From Streptomyces sp. MJM8645 (GTDB lineage Bacteria > Actinomycetota > Actinomycetes > Streptomycetales > Streptomycetaceae), in assembly GCF_001625365.1 (NCBI RefSeq), contig NZ_LJJF01000001.1, positions 3,855,001 through 3,919,000 on the forward strand: a DNA stretch of 64,000 bases, in the 5' to 3' direction. Below are positions 57,214-64,000 of the stretch, piece after piece. The position numbers and the translations under genes are program-made. The number at the start of each line of letters is the position of its first letter. Within the stretch, counting starts at the first letter, position 1. A model generated the notes under the pieces. It ran no database searches. It was not told where the DNA came from and saw only the letters and a program-made list of their open reading frames with translations.

Positions 57214-59751
57214 ATGCTCCTACTGGCCTGGCAGACGGTGCGCGCCCGCAAGGCGGGCTTCGCGGGTGCTTTCGCCGCACTGTCGTTCGCCCTCGTCCTG
57301 ACCGCCGCGTGCGGCGTCCTGCTGGAGTCCGCCCTGCGTGCGGGCACCTCCACCGAACGCTACGCGGCGGCCCCGGTCGTGATCGGCGGCTCGACCCGGA
57401 TGGCCGACGTCGATCCGCTGATCGGAAAGTTGGCCGCACTGCCCGGCGCCGGGACCGTCACCCCGGAGGTCTCCTTCCCCGCCGCCGTGATCACCGGATC
57501 GGGGCAGGTCCTCTCCGGCCCGCAGGGCGGGGCGTCCCTCGGGCACTCCTGGACCAGCGCCGTCCTCGCCCCCTTCCACCTGACCTCCGGTCACCCGCCG
57601 ACCGGCCCCGACGAGGTGGTCCTCGACGAGGCGACGGCCGCACGCGGCGGGCTCCGGCCCGGCGACCCCGTGCGGCTGGCCACCACCACCGCCCCCCGTG
57701 CCTACACGGTGTCCGGACTGGCCTCATCCCCACGGGAGTTGGCCCGCCAGAGCGTCCTCTTCTTCAGCCCCGACCAGGCGGCCCGGCTCGCGGGCACCAC
57801 CAAGGGCGCGGACGCGATCGGCATCACGGCACGGGACGGGGCCGACCCGCAGGCGCTGGCCGCGCAGGCCGATCAGGTCCTCGCCACGGCCTTCCCGGCC
57901 ACCGGGGCGGAGCTCTGGTCCGGGCCCGAGGTGAGCACCGGCGACCAGCGGGGCGAGCGGGAGTTCTCGGGCGCACCCGGGCCCGGGGACGGCCTGGCCT
58001 CGCTCGCCGGGACCGTCGGCATCCTGTCCCTGTTCATCTCGGCGTTCGTGGTGGCGGGAGCGCTCGCGCTCACCGTCCGGCAACGCCTGCGGGAGATGGC
58101 CCTGTTGCGGGCGGTGGGCGCCACTTCGGGACAGGTGCGGCGGATGATCGCGATGGAGACGCTGGTCCTGAGCCTCGGCGCCGCGCTGGTCGGATGCCCG
58201 GTCGGGGTCGGCGTCGCCTCGCTGCTCCGCGGCGTACTCGTCGACCACGGTGTGGTCCGCTCCGACGTCCCGCTCCACGTCGGGCCCACCGCACTGCTGA
58301 CCGTCGTCGGCGTGGTCGTCGGCACCGCGCAACTCGCCGTGTGGGCCTCCGCGCGCCGGGCGTCCCGGGTCGAACCGACCCAGGCTCTGCGCGAGTCCGC
58401 TGCGCCCGCGCCGCGGATCGGCTGGGTGCGTACGGTGCTCGGGGCCGGGACGCTCGCCGTGTGCGCCGTGGTGCTGTCGTCCTCCACGGGCAGCCGGAGC
58501 GGGGCGGGCACGGCCGAGAGCATGGTCCTGCTGCTCCTCCTGGGGGTGGCGCTGCTCGGACCGGTGATCGGGCGGGTCGCCAGTGTGGTGATCGGTGGAC
58601 CGGTGGGCAGGCTCTTCCCCGTGGCGGGGTTCCTCGCGTCCGCGGCCCTGCGCGCCCAGCCCCGCCGCTTCGCCGCCGCCGTCACCCCGCTGGTGCTGGC
58701 GGTGGCCTTCACCAGCACGGTGCTGTTCGTCCCCGGCGTCAAGGCCCAGGCCGCCGCGGCCGAGGACGGTCGAAGGCTGCGGGCCGACCACGTGGTCCAG
58801 GCCGACGGTGTCGGGCTCCCCCCGGACTTCGTCGCCGCGGCCCGCCAACTGCCCGGCGTCACAGCGGTCAGCGGGGTCGTACCCGCCACGACCATGGTGT
58901 CCAACGCAACGCCCGGCACCGTCGGCTCACGGGGCGTCAGCGCCAAGGTGGTCGATTCCGCCGCGCTGTCCGAGCTGCTCGATCCCGGGGTCACCGCGGG
59001 CTCGCTGGCCCAACTGCGCGGGGACGGCGTCGCGCTGGGGCAGCGCTCGGCCTCCGGACTCGGCGCCGGCGTCGGCACCAAGCTCCGGATCGGCTGGATG
59101 GACGGCAGCGAGAGCACCGCCACGGTGGTCGCCGTCTACGACCGCGACCTGGGGTTCGCCGACGCCCTCCTCCCCACCGAGTTCGCCGCCGCGCACACAC
59201 CGGACCCCCTCGCGCCGACGGTCCTGGTCCGCTCCGCCCCCGACGCCGACCCCCAGCAGGTCGGCCGGGAGCTCCAAAGCCTCACTGCCGCCTACCCCAT
59301 GGCCCGTACGAGCGACCGGGCCGCGTACGACGAAGCCCGCAGGCACCGGCAGGAGTCGGCCACGGCCGTCGGCCGGCTGCTCCTCGGCATGATCAGCCTG
59401 TTCACCGCCATCGCCGTCGTCAACACCCTGGTGATGGCCACGACCGAGCGGTTGCGCGAGTTCGCCCTGCTGCGGCTGGTGGGCACCACCCGCCGTCAGA
59501 TCCTGCGCATGATGGCCTGGGAGGGGGGCATCACGGTCGGCGTGGCCCTCGCCCTCGGCGCCGCGGTCACCGCCGCCGTCCTGGTGCCCGTCAGCCTCGC
59601 GCTCACCGGCTCGGCCTGGCCGTCCGTACCCGCGGCCTGGGCGGCCGCGGTGCTGGGCGGGGCGGCTCTGCTGGGTCTGGGCACCGTGCTGCTGACCACC
59701 CGGCTGGCGCTGCGCAGGGAGCCGGTCGAGGCCATGGGACTCCGGGAGTAG
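57214..59751 (+). CDS. FtsX-like ABC permease
   Basis: 845 residues with two FtsX domains. N-terminal TM helix (FAGAFAALSFALVLTAACGV), a large extracellular region (50-260), a block of TM helices with LREMALLRAVGATSGQVRRM, a second extracellular region (about 520-700), and a final TM block with LREFALLRLVGTTRRQILRM. The MacB-like mechanotransmission layout suggests extrusion of a peptide, antibiotic or lipoprotein rather than classical import. Confidence 0.94.
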   Translation: MLLLAWQTVRARKAGFAGAFAALSFALVLTAACGVLLESALRAGTSTERYAAAPVVIGGSTRMADVDPLIGKLAALPGAGTVTPEVSFPAAVITGSGQVLSGPQGGASLGHSWTSAVLAPFHLTSGHPPTGPDEVVLDEATAARGGLRPGDPVRLATTTAPRAYTVSGLASSPRELARQSVLFFSPDQAARLAGTTKGADAIGITARDGADPQALAAQADQVLATAFPATGAELWSGPEVSTGDQRGEREFSGAPGPGDGLASLAGTVGILSLFISAFVVAGALALTVRQRLREMALLRAVGATSGQVRRMIAMETLVLSLGAALVGCPVGVGVASLLRGVLVDHGVVRSDVPLHVGPTALLTVVGVVVGTAQLAVWASARRASRVEPTQALRESAAPAPRIGWVRTVLGAGTLAVCAVVLSSSTGSRSGAGTAESMVLLLLLGVALLGPVIGRVASVVIGGPVGRLFPVAGFLASAALRAQPRRFAAAVTPLVLAVAFTSTVLFVPGVKAQAAAAEDGRRLRADHVVQADGVGLPPDFVAAARQLPGVTAVSGVVPATTMVSNATPGTVGSRGVSAKVVDSAALSELLDPGVTAGSLAQLRGDGVALGQRSASGLGAGVGTKLRIGWMDGSESTATVVAVYDRDLGFADALLPTEFAAAHTPDPLAPTVLVRSAPDADPQQVGRELQSLTAAYPMARTSDRAAYDEARRHRQESATAVGRLLLGMISLFTAIAVVNTLVMATTERLREFALLRLVGTTRRQILRMMAWEGGITVGVALALGAAVTAAVLVPVSLALTGSAWPSVPAAWAAAVLGGAALLGLGTVLLTTRLALRREPVEAMGLRE

Positions 59752-59757
59752 CGGGCG

Positions 59758-59811
59758 CCGTGCGGTCGTGGCCGTCGCCGCCGGGCTGACCGCGCGGCCA
59801 CGACCGCACGG
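59758..59811. terminator. Bidirectional terminator between permease and kinase genes
   Basis: 16- to 17-bp perfect stem CCGTGCGGTCGTGGCC and complement with a 20-22-nt loop, filling the gap between the convergent genes exactly. Confidence 0.9.
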
Positions 59812-61038
59812 TCAGCCGGCCCTGGACGTCGTCTTGGTCGGCGGGGCCGCGATGACCGCCGAGAGGTGGAACCAGCCGGTCTCGCCCTCCTCCGCGGTCA
59901 GCCGTCCCCCGACGGCGAGCAACCGCTCCGTGAGGTTGCCGATGCCCCGGCCGCCGCCCGGCTCCGCCGGGACGCCCTCCGCCAGGACGCCGTCGTTGGA
60001 CACCACCAGGCTCACGTCGCCGAGTTCGCCCCTGACGGCCCGGATCTCGCAGCGCCGTGCCGCGCTGTGCCGCAGCATGTTGGTGACGGCCTCGCGCGCC
60101 ACCGTCGCCAGTACGGCGTCGTGCTCGGGCGGCAGGGTGCCGTAGGCCAGGTCGACCTCCACGCTGATGCCGGCCGCCCGCAACGCCGAGGCGGCGAAGC
60201 GGGTTTCCCGCGCCAACGACATCTGGAGGTCGCCGCTGGAGATCCACCGGGTGTCGGACATCGCCTGTCTCACCATCGCCAGCACCTCGGAGATCTCCGC
60301 CCGGGCGCGCCGCGGGTCCTCCAGGACGGTCCGCTCGGCGATCTGGCACTTCAGTGCTGCCACGGAGAGGCTGTAGCCGAGCAGGTCGTGCAGGTCCCGG
60401 GAGAAGCGCAGCCTCTCCTGGTCCACGGCGCGCTCCGCCAGCTCGGTGCGGGCCGCCCGCAACTCCGCGGTCATGTCGGCCAGTCGGGCCACGCCGTAGA
60501 CGACGATTCCGCCCGCGGCCGTGGAGACGCTCGCGTTGAGGCACTGCCCGACGTCGTCGCCCAGCGCCGCGTAGATCGGGTACTGGCCCGCCACCAGCAG
60601 GGTGAAGAGGATCCAGGACCTGGGTGCGGCGACGGTCAGGAGCATCGATCCGGCGAACGACCCGGGGATGCCGACCCACGCCCCGTCGAAGACCAGGAAC
60701 GGCAGGTAGGTGATCACTCCGTGAGCGAGAAGGCTCCACGGCCACCACGGCCGCCTGTGGCGCCACGGGCCGGCGTGCAGGAGCTGAAAGCCGAGCAGGA
60801 CCAAAAGGACTGTGATGGCGGCCAGTTGGTACGAGAAGCCGTCGCGGTTGCGGATGGTGGCCACGACCGAGGCGGCGAAGAACCCGAGGGCCGCCATGAC
60901 CACGATGCCCTTGGCGAGGCGGGACAGGGGATCTCTCGGGGTTGGCCGTTCGCCTGACGACTCCGAGTGGCGATCGTCGCCCAGTCGGTACGCACCGTGA
61001 CCCAATGAGAGCTCCCGAAAAGCGACTTGACCCGCCAT
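59812..61038 (-). CDS. DesK-like sensor histidine kinase
   Basis: 408 residues. Six or so TM helices (about 44-180), HisKA_3 with RLRFSRDLHDLLGYS (phospho-His about 217), HATPase with DAVLATVAREAVTNMLRHS and GGGRGIGNLTERL. A 40-residue hydrophilic N-terminus precedes the first helix. Presumed partner of the regulator at 55423; the module encloses the transporter. Confidence 0.92.
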   Translation of the reverse strand: MAGQVAFRELSLGHGAYRLGDDRHSESSGERPTPRDPLSRLAKGIVVMAALGFFAASVVATIRNRDGFSYQLAAITVLLVLLGFQLLHAGPWRHRRPWWPWSLLAHGVITYLPFLVFDGAWVGIPGSFAGSMLLTVAAPRSWILFTLLVAGQYPIYAALGDDVGQCLNASVSTAAGGIVVYGVARLADMTAELRAARTELAERAVDQERLRFSRDLHDLLGYSLSVAALKCQIAERTVLEDPRRARAEISEVLAMVRQAMSDTRWISSGDLQMSLARETRFAASALRAAGISVEVDLAYGTLPPEHDAVLATVAREAVTNMLRHSAARRCEIRAVRGELGDVSLVVSNDGVLAEGVPAEPGGGRGIGNLTERLLAVGGRLTAEEGETGWFHLSAVIAAPPTKTTSRAG

Positions 61039-61383
61039 GGGCGCACAGAAGGCCCGTCGTTTACCTCAAGGACCCCCCGTGCTTCCGACCGTGAGCATAG
61101 TTCCCGTCGGAAACCCGCCGTTGACATTCGACCCCGGCCTTGAAATCTGAGGCTCAACGCCGGTTGCCCCTGCCAACTCCCCCTGGGCTTCGTGCCGATC
61201 GGCCCTCGACGGGTCGGCCGACGGCTCGGACAGGTGGTGCGGCGGTCGAATGCGGGTCCGGGCCGGGGCTTCACTCGATGGGGGGAAGCGTGGCGGCGGG
61301 ATCCCCTATGTCCTGATTGTCGGACGCGGGCGGGTGGGGCGTTCGGGTGGGATGGGCGTCCCGATCGACTGGAGCCGCTGAGC
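61039..61383. other. Gene-free divergent region
   Basis: 345 bp. Contains a TTGACA (near 61121) with no matching -10 at 17 bp that I trust. Promoters of the kinase and the S74-like gene should lie here. Confidence 0.4.
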
Positions 61384-61755
61384 ATGGGCCTGTTCCGACG
61401 CTCCGGGAGGGCGGCCCGGACCGCCCCGGAGCACACCGAGACCGCCGACACGGCCGCCGTCGCCCCGGCCGGGGCGGTCAACGGCCATCAGGTACTGGAG
61501 ACGGTCGCCGCCCTGCCCATCAGCACTTGGCGCTACCTGTGGGAGCCCGAACGGGTGCGGCACATCGGACCGATGGCCCAGGACTGGCACGCTTCCTTCG
61601 ACTTCCACCACGAGAACACCCGCGTGATCCCCGTCGTCGACGCCAACGGCATCGCCCTGGTCTGCATCCAGGCCCTGAACCGGCGCATCGACGAACTCGC
61701 CACCGAGGTCCAGCGCCTGCGCGAACTCACCCAGGGCGCCGAGTCGAGCCGGTGA
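61384..61755 (+). CDS. Stand-alone S74 (endosialidase chaperone)-like protein
   Basis: 123 residues, ATG at 61384 with GGAG upstream. After a disordered 45-residue start, the segment PISTWRYLWEPERVRHIGPMAQDW, then VVDANGIALVCIQALNRRIDEL, matches the pattern of the peptidase_S74 intramolecular chaperone found at the C-terminus of phage tail spikes (H-I-G-P-x-A-Q-D and D-x-x-G-x-A). Ends in a coiled coil. No tail-fibre gene is attached. Role unknown. Confidence 0.65.
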   Translation: MGLFRRSGRAARTAPEHTETADTAAVAPAGAVNGHQVLETVAALPISTWRYLWEPERVRHIGPMAQDWHASFDFHHENTRVIPVVDANGIALVCIQALNRRIDELATEVQRLRELTQGAESSR

Positions 61756-61937
61756 GCGGGGCGCGACCCCTGGCGGCTGCGGGTGGGATGCGGGGGGCGC
61801 GGGAGGGGCGTGCGGGAGGGGTGCGGAAGAGGGTGTGGGAACGGTAAGAGGCGGAACTGTCCGTCCACGCCCACCGTCCAAGCAGTGGACGGAATCCCGG
61901 CCCGGCCTGAACACCGGGAGGAGCGCGGAGGGGACCA

Positions 61938-62513
61938 GTGCAGCCAGGTGGTGCCGAACTGAACGTCGGATTCCCGGGTGGAAGCCGAGGCGGTGCGCCG
62001 GTCGTGCCACCCGCCCGGTGGCCCGGCCCAGTGCCGGCGGTCGATCAGCTCGAAGCCGCCGAGCGCTGCGAGACCCTGCTTCAGGACACCCTGGACGCCG
62101 TCCGGCCGGCGCCGGTCTGGCAGGGGGCGGCGCCCAGAGCGGGCGCGCGGCTGTCGCTGCCGGGGCGGGACCCGGACCTGCGCTGGTACGTCACCCGGGG
62201 GCGGGACATCCTCACCATCGTCTCGGCGGTCCGGCGGGCGGCACTGGTGGACGCGGTCGAGCGGCACTGGCGGCAGCGCGGCTGGACGATCACTTCGCTG
62301 AATGCCGGCCGGAGCCGCCCCGGGGTTGCCGCCGCCACCCTGGACGGTTATCAACTGGCGCTGGCATTCGGCGAGTTGGGTGAGGCCGGGCTGACCGCGA
62401 GCTCGCCCGGGGTGGCCCGCTCGGAGCGGCTGCCGTCACTGCAGGGCGCTGGCGGTCGCGGCCCGGCGCCGCTGCCGAACGTGTGCTGCCCGTACTGGAG
62501 CGCGATGGTCTAG
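61938..62513 (+). CDS. Hypothetical protein
   Basis: 191 residues from a GTG with GGAGGGG upstream. No recognised domain. Central region (60-150) looks folded: RDPDLRWYVTRGRDILTIVS, AVERHWRQRGWTITSLNAGR and GYQLALAFGELGEAGLTASSP. The last residues contain CCPYW. Gly/Pro-rich N-terminus. Probably a small secreted-system or DNA-independent protein of unknown role; I cannot say more. Confidence 0.55.
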   Translation: MQPGGAELNVGFPGGSRGGAPVVPPARWPGPVPAVDQLEAAERCETLLQDTLDAVRPAPVWQGAAPRAGARLSLPGRDPDLRWYVTRGRDILTIVSAVRRAALVDAVERHWRQRGWTITSLNAGRSRPGVAAATLDGYQLALAFGELGEAGLTASSPGVARSERLPSLQGAGGRGPAPLPNVCCPYWSAMV

Positions 62514-62521
62514 CCGGCTGC

Positions 62522-62548
62522 GGAAGAGCCGGAAGAGCCGGAAGAGCC
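62522..62548 (+). repeat. 9-bp tandem repeat
   Basis: Three perfect GGAAGAGCC units followed by a decayed GGAAGAAAT, immediately after the stop of the unknown gene. Confidence 0.9.
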
Positions 62549-62601
62549 GGAAGAAATGGAAGGCGCTGGACGCGGCTGAGGGCCGCGCACGCAGGGGAGG
62601 C

Positions 62602-62631
62602 GCGGAGCGAGTCCCCCCGGACTCGCTCCGC
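62602..62631 (+). terminator. Hairpin terminator
   Basis: 13-bp perfect stem GCGGAGCGAGTCC/GGACTCGCTCCGC with a CCCC loop, 88 bp past the upstream gene. Confidence 0.8.
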
Positions 62632-63105
62632 ACCGCCTCGTCGCGCGGCTTCGCGCTGCCGCTCCCCCCGACTCCCCGGCAGCCCCGCCGTTCCCCCCTG
62701 GCAGCACCCTCCGGCGAGAGCGGTCCGCACAGGCCCCGGCGAGCCCCCACCCCCGGGGACGTCGTTGGTATCACGTTAACAAACCGCGTGGTTGGTTTGT
62801 CAATAGCGGGATCCACGAAAAATCCACAAACGTGATGGTCGGTCCGGAAGGTCCCGCCAGGCGCCGGACCAGCGGATTGAGGCCCGACAGGGCGCCCGGC
62901 GGCCCTTCGGCGGGCGCGCGGCGGGCGCCGGTACGGGCGGCGGGCCCGGCGCGGGCCGTGCTGGAATCCGACATTCCGAGCATCATGGCAGCACGCAGTG
63001 ACACCACGCGAGCGCTGAGCGCAGCGGATGCGTCCGGCGGTGCCCCGGCGGGCTGATGTGGAGTGAGTTCGCCGACGGGCCGGGCCCGGCGTACGTGAGC
63101 GCCCG
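62632..63105. other. Gene-free stretch with a low-GC island
   Basis: About 470 bp. Bases 62765-62835 are unusually AT-rich for the window and hold the inverted repeat ACAAACC-N8-GGTTTGT (62779-62800) and a doubled ATCCAC. Short frames on both strands here lack ribosome sites and family resemblance. Confidence 0.5.
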
Positions 63106-63756
63106 TCAGCGCAGCAGTCGACGCTCCTTGGCCACGGCCACCGCGCCGGCCCGGGTGTCCACCCCCAACTTGTCGTAGATCCGGCCGAGATGGGTCTTCA
63201 CGGTGGCCTCGCTGATGAACAGCGCCCGGGCGATCTCCCGGTTGCCCAGCCCCTGCCCCAGCTGCGCGAGGATGTCCTGCTCGCGCTCGGTGAGCTGCGG
63301 TGCGGGCGCCCGCATCTGTGCCATCACCCGGGAGGCGACCGGCGGCGAGAGCACCGTGCGGCCCCGGGCGGCGGCGTGCACGGCGGCGAACAACTCCTCC
63401 GGCCGCTCGGCCTTCAGCAGGTAGCCGGTGGCGCCCGCGGCGATCGCCCGGGTGATGTCGGCGTCGGTGTCGTAGGTGGTGAGCACGAGCACGTGCGGGC
63501 CGCCCGGGGTGGCGGTGATCCGGCGGGTGGCCTCCACCCCGTCGATGCCGTCGCCGAGTTGGAGGTCCATCAGCACCACCTGCGGCGCCAGCCTGGCGGC
63601 CAGCGCGACCGCCTCCTCCCCGGTGCTCGCCTCGCCGACCACTGCGATGTCGCCCGCGCTGGCGAGCAGTGCCAGCAGGCCGGCCCGGACCACCGCGTGG
63701 TCGTCGCAGACCAGCAGCCGGACGGGGGCGTCGGTGGGGGAGCCGGTGGTGCTCAT
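63106..63756 (-). CDS. NarL-type response regulator
   Basis: 216 residues, ATG at 63756. Receiver with CDDH, Asp64 (VVLMDLQLGDG), LVLTTYD and Lys in GYLLKAE; LuxR HTH (QLTEREQDILAQLGQG, GNREIARALFISEATVKTHLGRIYDKL). Follows the kinase at the window edge by 100 bp, so the two form a two-component system. Confidence 0.92.
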   Translation of the reverse strand: MSTTGSPTDAPVRLLVCDDHAVVRAGLLALLASAGDIAVVGEASTGEEAVALAARLAPQVVLMDLQLGDGIDGVEATRRITATPGGPHVLVLTTYDTDADITRAIAAGATGYLLKAERPEELFAAVHAAARGRTVLSPPVASRVMAQMRAPAPQLTEREQDILAQLGQGLGNREIARALFISEATVKTHLGRIYDKLGVDTRAGAVAVAKERRLLR

Positions 63757-63856
63757 GCGGCCACCCCGCCGAGCCCATCGCGGCAGGAGCACCAGGAGCA
63801 CCAGGAGCGCCCGTCGCACCCCGCGCGCCGGTCGGGGGCGGGTCCGGTTCGTTCGC

Positions 63857-64000
63857 TCATCGGTGCTCCAGGGGGATCGCGGCGGAGACGACGGTGCCCT
63901 CGCCGGGGGTGCTCTCCACGGCCAGGGTGCCACCGAACTGCCGTAGCCGGGCGCGCATCGCGGGCAGCCCGTACCCGCGGCCGCCGGCCGCCCCGACCGC
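63857..64000 (-). CDS. Sensor histidine kinase, C-terminal fragment
   Basis: 47 codons and a stop, entering from the right edge. The sequence GGRGYGLPAMRARLRQFGG and STPGEGTVVSAAIPL is the end of an HATPase_c domain of a NarL-type kinase. Partner of the regulator that follows. Confidence 0.88.
   Translation of the reverse strand, partial: AVGAAGGRGYGLPAMRARLRQFGGTLAVESTPGEGTVVSAAIPLEHR

Noticed and set aside
62832..63056. A 74-codon plus-strand frame
   Set aside because: Low-complexity Ala/Arg/Pro product and no ribosome site.
62771..63778. A 335-codon minus-strand frame reaching into the gene-free region before the regulator at 63106
   Set aside because: Out of frame with the response regulator, which has clear receiver and HTH domains.

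Overview
The window is GC-rich actinobacterial chromosome with strong third-position G/C bias, frequent GTG starts and many ORF-sized antisense shadows. Lsr2, mycothiol-dependent MPI-type proteins, DUF3151, DUF3152, DUF2617, HspR/HAIR control of the Hsp70 operon, a 14-bp parS site and several leaderless -10/start arrangements point to the Streptomycetaceae (Streptomyces or Kitasatospora). The gene content (purines, pyrE, fba, clpB, dnaK, dcd) and the parS site suggest the conserved, origin-proximal core. I saw no prophage, insertion sequence or CRISPR.

Layout. 1-8 kb: an MPI-like fragment, a nitrilase-family amidohydrolase, a FadR-type GntR regulator with an in-frame EPLDG minisatellite, a SLATT-like membrane protein, purD, and an M48-like membrane protein that has lost its zinc motif. 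8-19 kb: an N,N-dimethylformamidase-like protein and purC, then an ABC exporter with a DesK/DesR-like two-component system, two tRNA-Gly(GCC) genes, lsr2, and the overlapping purS-purQ-purL operon. 19-32 kb: housekeeping genes (DUF3152 protease-like protein, DUF3151, fba, DedA, a parS site inside a terminator loop, pyrE, a CoxG-like protein, a spermidine-synthase-like membrane protein, DUF2617) and an amidase/TetR pair with a clear shared operator, then an aminotransferase and a YbjN protein. 32-37 kb: clpB with a HAIR operator, and a divergent LysR/TDT-transporter pair.

37.2-43.2 kb is the accessory highlight. Four paralogous regulators (N-terminal winged-helix-like region, central TrmB/PLD-like domain, C-terminal LuxR helix-turn-helix) and a nucleoside-2-deoxyribosyltransferase-like protein surround a 58-codon gene. 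That gene encodes a signal peptide followed by a 28-residue tail that begins and ends with DTIWN, encoded by an exact 15-bp repeat. A TCGAAAC-containing motif recurs in the intergenic regions. I read this as a candidate secreted-peptide signalling system; I do not know a published description of it.

43-50 kb: the heat-shock operon dnaK-grpE-dnaJ-hspR with two HAIR sites over its promoter, and a divergent membrane Fe-S oxidoreductase. 50-55 kb: NDP-sugar pyrophosphorylase, Yip1-like protein, AlaX-like editing protein, dcd, a small zinc ribbon and tRNA-Gly(CCC). 55-61 kb: a second module of DesR-like regulator, MacB-type ABC transporter and DesK-like kinase, with a cluster of palindromes upstream of the transporter. 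61-64 kb: an orphan S74-chaperone-like protein, an unknown protein, and a third NarL-type regulator with the C-terminus of its kinase running off the edge.
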